Below are positions 1 through 12,400 of a DNA stretch of 62,000 bases, in pieces (position 1 is the stretch's first letter; each line of letters starts with the position of its first letter). Where the stretch lies: assembly GCA_905221605.1 (NCBI GenBank), contig CAJNDS010002069.1, positions 518,529 to 580,528 of the forward strand, given 5' to 3'. The position numbers and the translations under genes were made by a program. The notes below the pieces were generated by a model. It had not been told where the DNA came from, ran no database searches, and worked only from the letters and a program-made list of their open reading frames with translations. The DNA comes from Symbiodinium natans. Lineage: Eukaryota; Sar; Dinophyceae; Suessiales; Symbiodiniaceae.

Positions 1-248
1 GCCGGTGGCCCTGTCCTCCTTCACTGCCTTGGCAGTCTCAAACCATCTCTTCCCTCCCATCCTGGAGCAGATCCTACACCAGGCCAGGTTCAGAGTTCAA
101 AGATCACTTGGCAGCTCTTTAAGACTTACTTAGTAGGGTTAGGAGGGTGGGTTAGTGGGGATTGTAAGAGGGTTTCTAGGGGATGCTAAGTGGGCTTACT
201 AAGCCGAAAGTTCTTCCAAGTATTTCATGGGGAAGTTCACGGTGCCCG

Positions 249-347
249 ACCCCTAAACCCCTAAACCCCTAAACCCCTAAACCCCTAAACCCCTAAACCC
301 CTAAACCCCTAAACCCCTAAACCCCTAAACCCCTAAACCCCTAAACC
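249..347. repeat. CCCCTAAA telomere-like array (8-bp unit)
   Basis: About 12 head-to-tail copies of an 8-bp CCCCTAAA unit, one C longer than the common 7-bp CCCTAAA unit found elsewhere in the window. It is interstitial, flanked by unique sequence on both sides, so it is not a chromosome end. Confidence 0.9.
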
Positions 348-481
348 ATAAACCCTCAACCCTAAACACTAAGTCTGCCAGGATGGCATCGATCTGGAAG
401 CGGTCGCTGAGTTGGCAGAATTCGCCGATGACGAGGAGCTCAGACCCTTGGATGCACGGAGACAACTCAGACATACCTTGG

Positions 482-583
482 GGGGTTTTAGGAATATACG
501 GGGACACCCAATATCGATCCCCAAAAAGTAGGATGCCCTGATGATAAGGACCGCAATAAGGTCCCCACAATATCCGAAACGCC
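482..583 (-). mobile_element. MITE-B copy
   Basis: Read on the minus strand, this matches the element at 60,109-60,223 over most of its length: a GGGGACCTTATTG-type left part, a central CATCCTACTTTTTGGGG block, and a right end running into AAAACCCCCC. It has no coding capacity. The family is defined by comparison of six copies in this window. Confidence 0.6.
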
Positions 584-734
584 TTAAGGGCCTTGCCTTG
601 AAGCCCCAAGCTTCGCTCGGAGCAAGGTTCAAGCCTTGGGGCCAGCAGGAAATGGAAGATGGACCCCCTCCCCCCTCCGGCGGCAAGGGCGTTCTGGGGC
701 CCATGCGACCCTGGACCCCACACTTTCTCATTCT

Positions 735-950
735 CATTCTTCTCATTCTCAATTCTCAATTCCCAATTCTCAATTCTCAATTCTCAATTCTCAATTCTCA
801 ATTCTCAGTTCTCAATTCTCAATTCTCAATTCTCAATTCTCAATTCTCAATTCTCAATTCTCAATTCTCAATTCTCAATTCTCATTTGCATTCTCATTTG
901 CATTCTCATTTGCATTCTCATTTGCATTCTCATTTGCATTCTCATTCTCA
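735..950. repeat. TTCTCAA minisatellite followed by CATTCTCATTTG repeat
   Basis: Roughly twenty copies of the 7-bp unit AATTCTC run from about 745 to 882, followed by five copies of a 12-bp CATTCTCATTTG unit. Both are open in several frames, which creates spurious serine/histidine-rich ORFs. Confidence 0.9.
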
Positions 951-1089
951 TTCTAAGAGCCCTCTGCGTTCGAGGCATGCGAGATTTCGAGGAACGAAGT
1001 GATAGCCACAGCCACAGCTACAGTGAGAAACCGGTCGAGGCGGGTGGCTCACAGTTTGGTGGGTTACAGGATGTTAGGATGTTCCAGGG

Positions 1090-1315
1090 GTATAGTATTA
1101 TAGTATTATAGTATTGTAGCATCGTGATAGTATTCTAGTATTATAGTTTTATCGTATTGTGGTATTATAGTATTATAGTATTATCGGATTATAGGATTAT
1201 AGTATTTTAGGATTATAGCATTATAGTATTATAGTATTATCGCATTATAGCATTGTAGTATTGTTGTACTATAGTGTTATAGTATTACAGTATTATACAG
1301 TGTAGTATTATAGTA
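1090..1315. repeat. Degenerate TAGTATTA repeat
   Basis: An AT-rich run of 8-10 bp units around TATAGTATTA, with many point differences. No coding signal is seen. Confidence 0.85.
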
Positions 1316-1792
1316 TCAAGTACAATTGTCTTACGGCCTTTCACGGCTTGAAAGGCAAGGGCCCCAGGTCATCGCGTGTTGAGGTCGGGTCTTGTGTCCT
1401 CTGCGCAGGGCGAAGCTTCCCAGGATGGATCTCATTTCGAGACTAGGAGGAGCCGAGATGGTGTCATCATTTTTATCATTATTCTTAGTTTTGTTATTAT
1501 TATGTTCAGGCTTATTGTTGTTCTTTTTTTCACAATCTGAATCAGTTATGGTGTGATTATATTGTTATATTCTTGTTTCTTGTTATGTCGTTGTATTTGT
1601 ACACTGGTTTATTATACAGTCATGGGCACCAGCACTTCCAGGACGGATTCCATCGATTCCAATGGAGCTCCAAGGGGAACTCCATCGACCTTCCAAGTAT
1701 TCATGGGAAGACTGGAGGACCCTAACAGAAGATGGCCGAAGCTTGCTTGGCCAGTGGGAGAGAAGTGCAGAGCTGGCAAGAGCATGGCCACC

Positions 1793-1911
1793 CTAAACCC
1801 TAAACCCTAAACCCTAAACCCTAAACCCTAAACCCTAAACCCTAAACCCTAAACCCTAAAGCCTAAAGCCTAAACCCTAAACCCTAAACCCTAAACCCTA
1901 AACCCTAAACA
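1793..1911. repeat. CCCTAAA telomere-like array
   Basis: About 16 copies of CCCTAAA with a few variant units (GCCTAAA), C-rich strand on plus. It starts directly after a short open stretch ending …ATGGCCACC. Confidence 0.9.
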
Positions 1912-2233
1912 GGAGTCAATGTTTGACGTGTCTTCTCATGACCGCACGGACCGTACAAGACGCTTCTCCGTCTCAGAGCCGTTTGCCGGTGGCCGAGGCC
2001 GGGACGGTTACAGCGGGACAACTTGATTCTATTGTACTATAGTATTCTGCTTATTTATTTATATATGTCTATATAGTATTCTGTTTGTTTATTTATTTGT
2101 TATTTTATTTATATACACTACATAGAGTGTGCTTGCGGAGGAGGCTCAGCCCACCTTTCTAACGGACACCTGCCGCTCATGAAGCACCTCTCCACTGGAG
2201 GAGGCTATGGCCGAGGCCAGGCTTTCCAGAAAT

Positions 2234-2312
2234 TAGGTTTAGGGTTTAGGGTTTAGGGTTTAGGGTTTAGGGTTTAGGGTTTAGGGTTTAGGGTTTAGGG
2301 TTTAGGGTTTAG
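2234..2312. repeat. TTTAGGG telomere-like array
   Basis: About 11 copies of TTTAGGG, the opposite orientation to the array at 1,793. It abuts the introner-like element at 2,314. Confidence 0.9.
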
Positions 2313-2313
2313 T

Positions 2314-2408
2314 GTCATAGTTGGGTGCCATTTTACATTTTTAAGGGTACTTAAACCCAATAAGGAATATACATGTATATTTTTAGTATTATCCCAACCA
2401 TGAACTAG
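2314..2408 (+). mobile_element. Introner-like element, copy A
   Basis: A 95-bp sequence sharing GTCATAGTTGGGT, a TTTTTAAGGGTACTTAAACC block and a CCATGAACTAG end with the element that forms an intron at ~50,882-50,974. Its ends form an imperfect inverted repeat (TCATAGTTGGG against CCCAACCATGA, one mismatch in 11). Copy A is not inside a gene I can recognise, so whether it is spliced is unknown. Confidence 0.7.
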
Positions 2409-2439
2409 TCCCGTACCCGAGTTTTGCCAGAAGAGCTGC

Positions 2440-4050
2440 ACTCTGCACTCTGCACTCTGCACCCTCTGCACCCTCTGCACCGATTTGTTGAGGTATCCGG
2501 AGGTTCTCCATGACCTCCAGTATGCGGTCCGAGGACGTGCACATGCTGGACAGGACCCTCCGCAAAGCCACGTCCATGGAGTCGCCTGACATTCTTCTGC
2601 TGTCTTTTGGGCTTTAGCAAGTCCTTAGGCAGACGAGTTGTGGAGTGATGTAGAATGTTGTGGACGCTGTCTTCAACACCTTTCTCCAGCTGGCAAGGAG
2701 ATACTCGCACTCCTCCAACGCAAGCAGCAGGACTCGGTAGTATCGTGATGTTTCATGTTGACCTTGATCTCCGGGATGTAGAGCGAGCTTTGCAGACCGT
2801 GATTGAATAGCCAGAAAGAACAGGAGACGTCCCAGCCACGGCGGTAGCTCTGTTCATGGCCACTTTGACCGAAGACATTCTGGGAGGAGGCACCGGCACC
2901 TCCGTGTTGCAGTCATACTGCGATCATGTGCACCATCTTGTGCCCGCAGAGTGCCCGCAGGAATTCTCACAGAAGGACATCGGAAAGAGCTCGAAGCCCA
3001 TCAGGCCGAAGGCACTCCGGCAGAAGTCCAAACGGCTGCTCGGATAAGATTTGATGCGACGGAGCCGTGCCAAGCTGTGCGAAGCTGTGCGAAGCTGCGT
3101 GAAGCTGTGTGAAGCTGTGCGAAGCTGTGCGAAGCTGTGCGAAGCTGTGCGAAGCTGTGCGAAGTGCTGAACGTGCCGCGAACTTCGGGATTTTGAGGTC
3201 ACGAACACCTTGACGGGGCACGACCAGGCCTTCCAAAGTGCAGTTGGAAGAAGTCATCTCCGAAGGTCCACATAGAGAAATTCCATGGTGTTTCGAAGTT
3301 CGAGATGCGGCCTTTGGCCTCTTCAGGGGCTGAGGGGGAGGGAGGTCGGACCTTCATATAGAAGGCTTCGCAAATATCAAAAGGGGTGAACCCCTTCCCC
3401 CAGTTCTTCTTCGCAATTTGAACAGCACCCACAGACACCACGCCTTGCTTGAGAGCCCGTGATTCCCCTCGCCCAGGCTTGCTGGCAACACCTGGGCCGG
3501 TACTGCCCCCTCCCGATAAGGCGGCTCACGATAAGGCGGCGATGCATGTCGCTCGATTCGCTTCCGATGCCTGTGACCAGATGCACCTTCGCCTAGAAGT
3601 GCATTCGCCCTCCGGAGGCAGACGCGCATGTAGAGGAGGATGAGGTCAGCAACATGTTCTCCGTCTGATGGCGCTGCTTGCAGCAGGTGTGCTGTTGTCA
3701 TGTCTTCTGTGTTTTCTCAGCCTGCCCCGCCAAATAGGGGGGCTGCTTGAGTTTGCAAGATTTTGGGGTCTGTTCCCATGGGCCCATGTGTCGGCCACTT
3801 TTTCTCAAATCTAGCCCTGAAAGCAGTTGACAGTAGCCGCAGCAGCCCGACATTCTTGACGATGTCGTTGATGTGAGACTCGCAAAGCGCAATGCCGTAC
3901 TGCCAAGCAGTCTTCGGGCAGAGCGCATGTGTGCAAAGAATACCAGATGCACAAGGCCGAAAAGGCCGCAGCATCTTATCTCTTGTGAGTAGGCTGGCCG
4001 AAGGCCAGTCTGATAGATAATGTTGGCACTCTGGCACCAGGCATGACTTC
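2440..4050 (-). other. Cluster of unidentified exon-like segments (minus strand)
   Basis: Several minus-strand stretches look like coding exons bounded by AG acceptors and GT/GC donors: ~3,990-3,830 (…YGIALCESHINDIVKNVG…), ~3,700-3,590 (…DGEHVADLILLYMRVC…), ~3,440-3,200 (two pieces, …NWGKGFTPFDICEAFYMK and …WNFSMWTFGDDFFQLHF…), ~2,720-2,650 (…LEECEYLLASWRK) and ~2,590-2,490 (…ALRRVLSSMCTSSDRIL…). They have mixed composition and no internal repeats, which is why I separate them from shadow ORFs. I do not recognise the product and cannot show that they belong to one gene. If real, it is a minus-strand gene lying 5' of, or inside, the IFT140 locus. Confidence 0.3.
3071..3170. repeat. 10-bp minisatellite GAAGCTGTGC
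   Basis: Ten near-identical copies of GAAGCTGTGC in register with the sequence numbering, with two variant units (GAAGCTGCGT, GAAGCTGTGT). Confidence 0.95.
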
Positions 4051-4254
4051 CCATGCGTCTCTGGTGTTTCCAGCACGTAAAATGCAAGCCGAAGCAACTT
4101 CAGAACCCTAGACCCGAACAGTGCATGGCAGGCCCTTTTGTTGGGAACGAGGGAAGTACGGTCCCAACAGGAGTACCCTACATTGCCCTGAAAGGGTATA
4201 CCTATATATACATATATCTCCTTTTAAGATCTGTTAAGGAAGCATATTTGCTGG

Positions 4255-4435
4255 GGGGGGGGGGTAGAGTTCTTCAGCAGGATAGCACATCAGCCCCCGA
4301 GTCGGATCAGCCCCCAGGCTGGGCCTGGGTTGCTGGCGACTTGCAGCCACGAGAGCATTGTCAGGTGCGGGGCTTAGCTTCAGGGGGGGGAAGGGGGGGA
4401 AGGGGGGCAAGGGGGGGGGGAAGGGGGGGGCCGGA
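4255..4435. repeat. G-run rich intronic tracts
   Basis: A run of about 12 G at ~4,250-4,263 and a block of G6-G10 runs separated by AA or CAA at ~4,381-4,432. The second lies in the 102-bp intron between IFT140 exons 4,318-4,364 and 4,467-4,512, so the transcript would carry G-quadruplex-forming sequence next to the donor. Confidence 0.7.
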
Positions 4436-5224
4436 CATTTTCCGGCTTTTTTGTGCCTCTTTGTAGGTTGTGGAACCTGGCAGACGATGAGAACTACATC
4501 CTTTCTCTCCAGGCACCGTTGTTGTCCCTGGCCGTTGTACAGCCACACATGAGCTTGACGGTGCTCTGATGTCTAGATCTTGCAGGGCATCGATGAACGG
4601 AACAGCCTGAGCGGGGACAAGGTCACGAGTATTGACTACAACCCCCGGAAGCAGGCCTGACTGTTCGGCTGACTTCTGCCTGGATCATGTTGTGTGGCGC
4701 GACGTTTTTCCTTAGCCAACCTTCACTATCGGACGCATGGATCAGGGGTGGAAGCGAAGGGCTTGATCACCGAAGTCAGGTAGTTTTGGTGTTGCGACTT
4801 CGCACTTTCCGAGATGCACGACTGTCCCGCAGAACGGTATGTTTTATGGAGTTGGGATGTACGTGGTGTCACTTGCTTCTTCCTTTCCTTTTTCCTGCAT
4901 CCCTCTTTTACATAAGGGGTTATACCTCTCTCTCTCTCTCTCTCGCTCGCACTTTCGTGGGAGACATACCTTGCAACGTCGCACTTCAAGCGAAGTTGCA
5001 GTTCTCTTCCTTCATGCAGCAATCAGATAGCCAGATGCTCAATGAGCTCACTTGAGCAGAAGGCCACTTGAGTACAGCGCTTCGAAGGGTGATGCGGTGT
5101 AACAGCCTCCGGTCTAGAAACTTGCGGGCACAGGTCACACATGCTTCACTTGACTTCGGAAGCCCTCCCTACTTCGCAGCTTTTCTGGCAGGTGTTGGCT
5201 TGTGGCACGCGGGGGGGTCGCATG
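4318..5224 (+). CDS. IFT140: IFT140 segment 1: end of first WD40 propeller (4 exons)
   Basis: Exons: 4,318-4,364 ([18 protein letters not shown] donor), 4,467-4,512 ([17 protein letters not shown] donor), 4,586-4,654 ([20 protein letters not shown]…, GC donor) and 5,192-5,224 ([13 protein letters not shown] donor). Joined, they give a WD-repeat pattern (…HESIVRLWNL… then …[11 protein letters not shown]) that aligns without gaps to the IFT140 blade preceding the second propeller. Phases match at every junction. The next IFT140 exon is only found at ~8,820, beyond the AP-1 gamma gene. Confidence 0.8.
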
Positions 5225-6456
5225 GTCAGCCTCCTGGCATTGCATGCTGCAGACTCCAGTACTTGTTGGACTGCGACGTGTTTCCTGAGATTTGTTGATT
5301 GTTGAGACGACTGCTTGCCATTTGGGCTCAGGGAGCTCGAAGGTTTTTGCCCTGGCGGGCTTCAGAACGCCATGTCCATCAAGCTCCGTGAGCTAATCCG
5401 GAGCATCCGCGCATGCAAGACTGCGGCGGAGGAACGAGCGGTTATAGCAAGAGAATGTGCATTGATTCGAACAGCGTTTAAGGAGGACGACAACCAGTTC
5501 AGACATCGGAATGTCGCAAAATTGCTGTTCATTCACATGATGGGGTACCCAACCCACTTTGGCCAGATGGAGTGCTTGAAGCTGATTGCATCAAGCAAGT
5601 TTCCCGAAAAGCGTGTGGGATATCTTGGTCTGACTCAGCTACTGGACGAGAACACGGAGGTTCTCATGCTCGTGACAAACTCCATCAAAAATGACATGAG
5701 CAGTGACAATCAGTACGTCACTGGCTTAGCCCTGTGCGCCTTAGGCAACATCGGAAGCAATGAGATGTGCAGGGCCTTGGCCAGAGAGGTAGAGCAGATG
5801 ATGACCTCCTCCAATCCATACCTCCGGAAGAAGGCCGCACTTTGCGCCATGCGAATCATTCGAAAAGTGGATGAGATAGAAGACAAATTCAATGGAAAGA
5901 TAGGGAACCTCCTTGAAGACCGCAACCATGGAGTTCTTCTTGCAGGCTGTTCCTTGCTGACTGCGCTTCTAGAGGTGAACCCTTCTTACGTCAAGGAGTT
6001 CCGGCGCTACATCCCATCATTGGTGCGGGCTCTCCGCAACATGGTGACTTCAGGCTACTCCAATGCAGCGGAGTATGACATTGCCGGTATCACCGACCCT
6101 TTCTTGCAGGCCAAGATCTTGCGGCTCCTGCGCATCTTGGGGGAACGCAGTGTGGATGCTGGCGATGAGATGAACGACATCTTGGCTCAGGCAGTTCCTG
6201 TAGAGAGACGCCACGTCTTGTGCTCATCGTCCACCGTGTTTCTGCAACTAGTCACGTGTCCAGTCGCGCAAGTCGCGCACCCTCGTCACGCACTGCCGTT
6301 TTGCTGGCTGCTGATGCCGCTGCTGATGATGAAGAGGATGGGGATGAGGATGAGGGTGAGGATGAGGACGACGACGATGATGACGATTGACGACAATGAC
6401 GACAATGACGATGATGACGATGATGAAGGTCATGAATGGCATTAATGGTGCCGACT

Positions 6457-6492
<36 letters not shown>

Positions 6493-9400
6493 CTGCGCAT
6501 GAGGCCGATGACGATGATGGGGTGATTGGGATGATTGGGATGGTGGTGATGATGATCTTGTTGATTCTCATGTTCGCCATCTCGCAAACATTTTTTCATC
6601 TCCAACGCTGTGCTGCTTCCAACTTGTGCAAGAGGCGTACAAAGAACATGTTCCGGGGTGTTCTGCAAGCGTGTGCTTTTATGCTTTTGCTCATGAGGCA
6701 AAATTCAGTCAATGTCAGGTTGCCACCAACACGGAGGGCACCAAGAACACGGGGAATGCGATCTTGTATGAATGTGTCCTGACCATCATGTTTATCGAGG
6801 CCGAGAGTGGGCTGCGTGTGCTAGGCATCAATATCTTGGGGCGTTTCCTGTTGAGTCGGGACAACAACATCCGATACGTGGCGCTTGCAACTCTACAGCG
6901 TGTCGTGAATGTAGACCAGAAGGTCATGCAACGACATCGCAACACCATCATCGATTGCCTCAAAGACCCAGACATCTCCATCAGAAAGAGGGCATTGGAT
7001 GTCACGTACTCCCTCGTGGACGAGTCCAACATCAAGCCCATGACCAAGGAGCTGCTCAACTACCTCTTGGTGGCCGAGCCAGACTTCAAGGAAGAGCTGT
7101 GCAGCCGTGTCTGCTTGGCCGTGGAAAAGTTCTCCCCCAATCGCCGATGGCAGATCGACACCTTGATCAAAGTGATGTGCCTTGGAGGCAACTTTGTCAA
7201 GGAGCAGCAGCGGGAGAAGTTCTGCCGGGTGGTGGCTGCAACTCCTGAGTTGCACTCTTACACCGTCATCAAGTTGTACTTCAACATGAAGGAGAGCTTG
7301 ACCCAGGAAGCACTTGTGCACGTCGGTATTTGGTGTTTGGGGGAGTTCGGAGACCATTTGGTCTCTGGAAGAGCTGTCGGCCCAGACAATCAACCAATAC
7401 GCGTCACTCCTGGCGATGTGCTGGACCTCTTGCATGATGTCGTGAGGAAGCCGCCTACCGCTGAGAAGGCGTCTTCCACACACTGCCTAGTAGCCGCAGC
7501 ACTCATCAAGCTTGTGACTAGATGCCCGAGCGAGTTTGACAGAATTAAGAAGTTGCTGAGAAGGTTCGACACCAGCCTTCATGTGGATCTGCAGCAACGC
7601 TCATGCGAGTTCCTGGAGCTGCTCAGCTCCGAGTGGGACTCTCACAGAGCAGGCATCCTGGACCGAATGCCTGTGCCAGAGAGAGAGATTGGTGGAGCTG
7701 AAAGCAGAGATGTCGGCGATGCCTCGATAGACGAAGTGCCCTCCGGCGGTCCTAGAGGTTCTGGAGCCCCTGTCACGGGGGGCAAGGACCTTCTCGACTT
7801 GAACGACCTGCTTGATGCCCCAGCGTCGCAGCCTTCAGGACCAGCTGTCTCAGCACCTAGCGGACCCAGCGGACCAAGTGGTGGAGGAGATCTTCTGGAC
7901 CTCCTCGATGGAGGAGGAGGAGGAGCTGCTCCGCCTCCCGGCCCAAGTGCAGGCGCTGGAGGAGATCTCGGCTTGCTGGACATCTTCGGGGGCGCGGAGG
8001 CTGCTGCGCCAGCGCAGGCGCAGGAAGCTGCCCCGATGGTGGCCTACGAGAAGAACGGCTTGAAGGTCACCTTCTTCCCGCGCAAAGAGGCCAATGGCTC
8101 GGTGACTGTTCTGGCCAAGTTCGCCAACTCACTGAACGTGCCCATGACCAACTTTGTCTTTGAGGCGGCAGTGCCCAAGTACTGCACCCTGAACATACAG
8201 CCAGCAACGGGGCAGGTTCTCCCACCGCAGACAGACCTGGTCACTCAGACCATGAGTTGTGTGAATTCAAGCAACGGCGAGAAGGGCCTGATCATGAAGC
8301 TCAGGATTGGGTACGTATGCAACGGCACTCCTGTCCAGGAGATGGGCCAAGTAGGAGGCTTCCCTCCAGGCTACTGAAAAACTTCAGTACGGTTGACATC
8401 GATCTGCGCAATGAGTCGATACAGATGATGAAAACAAGAGCCGCCAAGCTTCAATCGCAGCAATCACAGCCTTAGGCCTGCTCGGGTAGCAGACTTCGTA
8501 GCCTCTGGTAGATCTTTGTAAGGCTTGATCATTTTGATCGGTCGGCTCAGGTCCAGTGGCGCTGCTGCACGCTTTCTGGCACGCCCAAGTCCGAGGCCAA
8601 CTGGCAGGTGTCGGACTTAGCACCTCCAACACCCCCCAAAGTTCCCCAAAGATCACCGAGATGTTGGGGAACCTGAGGCCGCAGGGCCCTAAGCCTAGAA
8701 TCGAAGCACGAAGCTAAGCCCCAAACATCCCCAAACTACCGCTAGAGCGCTACAGGCCGCTACAGCCTAGACTGGACCCCAGAGTTATAGTTGTTCTTCG
8801 AGGTGCTACCCGTGATCAGTGCAAGCGACTGTACCATCGACAAGCTGACCTGGGGTCCTGGAGAAAGCCTCGTGCATGTCAGGAGAATCCTCGCGCTCCG
8901 GTGCTCTGCGTTGGGTTCTTTAGTTTAGGGTCTTGCCCCCCGAAGTCGAGGGCGTTGTGCTCGAGTTGTGCACGACACGCAGCTGGACAGGACAGATCGT
9001 AACAGCGTCATTCTGTCCGAGGCGTGTTCGATCCTGGCCCTGCGCCAGAACCGCCTCTGAGTTAGAAGCAAGACATGAACCCGATGCAGGCGCAGCTCAA
9101 CACAGCCTTCCAGGCACCGATCATGGCAGTGCAGACAGCCCCAGCAGAGGCTGGAAAGCAAGGATTTTGCCAAGCGCGGCGGCAGCGAATGACAGTGAAA
9201 ATGGCAAGCGGAATGTTGCTTTGGGTTGCAGATCATGATCTATCACACGGAGAAGCAGATGCAGATTGGTCTCAGCTCCCCTTTCCGTGTCAAGGCCGGG
9301 TTTTTTTTGCTGGCTTTCTCCGTGTTCTGGCAGTTTCAGAGCTCCACTTGACGCAGGGTGTCAGTGTGGGAGGGAGCACGATTCTGCTCTGGAACAGCAA

Positions 9401-12400
9401 GCAGGCGCAACTGGAACAGTTAATGTTGACACGAACTGGCCCTATCTTGCAAGCGGCAATCCAGATCATGCTGTACGACATCGACGTGACCATGCAAGCC
9501 TCCGTGCCCTGGCAGGTTTCCAGACGGTTTCGGGTTTAGGGTTTAGGGTTTATGTTTCTTGTCCCCGAAAGGAACAGGGGGAACCGGCTTCGAGACGCGT
9601 CCAAGAAAGAGGTCGCGGAAAACAAGAAGCTGCTAGGGGCCCTATTTCAATCCTTTCTGGGGTCCTGCCGATATCCATCTGGTGACACTGGAATCCAAGA
9701 CAGACCTTGCAGTGCCAGTCATCTTACGTCGCCCCTTGCCCTCCCCGCCCTCCCCCCCACTGACATGGATGCTCAAGAACCCTAAACCCTAAACCCTAAA
9801 CCCTAAAAGAGTCTTCCAGGATCCGGCTCAGGGCTTGAGGGCTTCGGCCCTTTCAGATGTTTTTGGTTCAAGGGCTTTGTAGCAAGAGCGCCAAGCTTAG
9901 GTCTTGAGTCAGTTCACGCGCTCCTACGACATCGTGGCTGCTGTTCTATTCTGTCAGAGCCGCGCCCTTATCAGCACCTGCCTCCTAGTCTCGCCCTCAA
10001 GCATAAGCCTCAAGCCGAAGGCCATGATCGTGTGGTGGCCATGGCCAGTGGATCGAAGATCGAGTTCGCGAACAAGCAAGGCCAGAAGTGAATGGGAGAA
10101 AGGCAGCTCTTAATGCAGGCTAATGCGGGTAAAGGCAGCTTGCACGCAGGCCACGTGCAGAAAACGATCCAGTTTTCCGAGGAGGCTTGGGCCGCTACCA
10201 TGTACCCAAGCAGTGGCTCGCGGTGCAATTTTAAACTGCCCTAAACCCTAAACCCTAAACCCTAAACCCTAAACCCTAAACCCTAAACCCTAAACCCTAA
10301 ACCCTAAACCCTAAACCCTAAACCCTAAACTGCAGTGAGGTGGAAGGGCTTCCCACTTGCCTGGATGTGTGTGGCGACTTCCTGGTGGCCTCCACCTCCT
10401 TAAACTTCATCAAAGCCGGCCGCCGAGACGTCGTCTGCCTTGGGGCACCAGCTTTCATCAAGCCCTTTAGGGTTTAGGGTTTAGGGTTTAGGGTTTGGGG
10501 TTTGGGGTTTGGGGTTTGGGGTTTGGGGTTCGGCCAGCTTTGTTCTGCAAGCTTCAAGGTCTGGAAGGTTTCCCAGGACAAGCCGAAGCCAGTCGGCGCC
10601 CCGAGGCCCACCGAGTCCATGCTGCTGCCAGCTGAGATGGGCAAAAGCACTCCAAAATACTAAACCCTAACCTGTAAACCCTAAACCCTAAACCCTAAAG
10701 CCTAAACCATAAACCATAGACCGTTCTAAGATACAAAAACAGGCACGCACACACACAATGCCCAAGAGTCGCCTTCGTCCTCGAGTGAGCCTTCGACAGG
10801 AAGTTTGAAGGACTGGAGGAGCGGTCGCTTGGAGAAATCAGGCAAGGCCCCTTTGAGACCCGTAGAGTCCTGTCAGAGCCCTTTCAGAGAGGTCAGTGCG
10901 GATCAACAAGACGGGCACTCGCGTCTCCATGCTGGTGGACCAGAGGCCAAGAGTTCACAGGGCCTGTGTGTTTTTACACTTGTGGTTGGAGTTGTGGTTG
11001 TGGATGCTTGTGGGAAGGCTTGGTGCCAACGGCCAACCCGCCGAGGGCGGGGCCCTGCGCGTGCCTGATGGACGGATGTTTGTGTACGACACAGAGTCCG
11101 ACAACTTCCTCACGTGCTTCAGTTGCACGCTGCCCTCTTCGTGCGTCCATTCTGTGCTGTGCTGTTCTGTGCTGTGCTGCAGCTGCGCGGTGTACTTGCC
11201 TGCAAGTTCAGTGTTCCAGGGCCGAGCAGGAATGAAAAGGAAATGAGAAAGACTCGCACTGCACAACTTGCAAGGCAGAACGGGCTACTAGAACCTACTA
11301 TCCCCACACTGTCCCCTCCTTCAGCATCTGGGAACCAACGCCCCCCAAAACCCCCCAACAGCTCCGGTGTAGCGGGGTGGCAGCAATCTCCCGGCCTTCT
11401 AAGGTACAATGTGGGCAAAAGCGACGAGCCTGGTGAAAACAGGCCCAGTCTTCAGCTTTCGGAGTGGCGCGCTCCTCAGGCTGCGTCCCAGTGGCCCACT
11501 TCTGGGACTCTTCCGACGCTCGGCTGCTCTGCTGTGAAGTCGCCTGCGCCCCAGCATCTACCAGTATCCTTCGGGGGCCGCGTCTCTTATGGAATGCTCC
11601 TAACACCTGCTTCAGGTGCCCCAGGCCCTGGCCTATGACGGACAGGACCCATGCAAGAGCAATCAAGAACGCGTGTGGCGCTGTGCGCACACTTGCTGGC
11701 GTGACGGACTCTGTGCACTTCGCTCTCTTGTCAGGCCCAGCCTCCAAGCCCCACGGCCGCAGAGAAGGAGGACGAGGTGCAGACGGCACGCTGCAGTGGA
11801 CATGAAGCTAAGCAGGGGTTTCTTGAGACTCAATCCAGTGGACATGACAACCTGTCAGTCAAAGAACCAGCCGCAGCATTGCGCGATGACCTTATTCGTC
11901 GCGAACTCCGAGCAGATTCTCCTCCAGGCCCGCAGCAGATCCAAGAAAAAGTGCTGTCAGCCACTGATGGCTTGCAGATGTTTGCAGGACAGCATTCCTT
12001 GTGTCGATCCAGACAACCACAGCGTAACTCAGATGCCCGTGGCGCTCATGGTGCAACGCCCCGAGTCGCCGGGAGAGCTGTGGGGACCTCCCTGCTCTGT
12101 GCTGCCTCCATGCTGCCTCCAGCGCTTTGAGGCCGCACGTCTACTTTGCTCGGCAAGGGGAGGCAGCTGTCACTGAGGGCGCGGAGGAGCCCCGAGCCCT
12201 CTTGCCGAGGGGGGGTGCTGTAGAGTGCTACAGAGCCATGCTCGGGTCCTCATTGCATTTCCAAAAGCATGAAAGCTTTTTTTTATTTCCCAGGAGCCGT
12301 CCTCCTTGATCAGCCGAACGGTCCTGAGAGATTTCGCTGGCCTGGAAAATATGGATGAAGAGACCACTGCTGCACGCGCCCTGGAGTTGAATTTGATTGA

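Larger units (their letters stand above)
1..2313. other. 5' flank without an assigned gene
   Basis: I recognise no gene here. Bases ~2-90 on the plus strand read as an open, protein-like stretch (…FTALAVSNHLFPPILEQ…) ending near a possible AG|GT donor and could be one exon of an unseen gene. The rest is simple repeats and telomere-like arrays listed separately, one MITE copy, and unremarkable spacer (1,330-1,790 and 1,912-2,233). Long ORFs here are products of the tandem repeats. Confidence 0.5.

Noticed and set aside
249-347. Telomere at a chromosome end
   Set aside because: Unique sequence continues on both sides of this and all other arrays.
541-1111. Overlapping ORFs rich in Ser, His, Phe and Leu
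   Set aside because: They translate the TTCTCAA and CATTCTCATTTG tandem repeats.
6248-6782. Asp/Met-rich and His/Ile/Ser-rich ORFs in 6.25-6.78 kb
   Set aside because: GAT-repeat part of the adaptin intron and its reverse complement; the adaptin frame is clearly interrupted here.
6893-7483. 196-codon minus-strand ORF
   Set aside because: Antisense shadow of adaptin exon 2.
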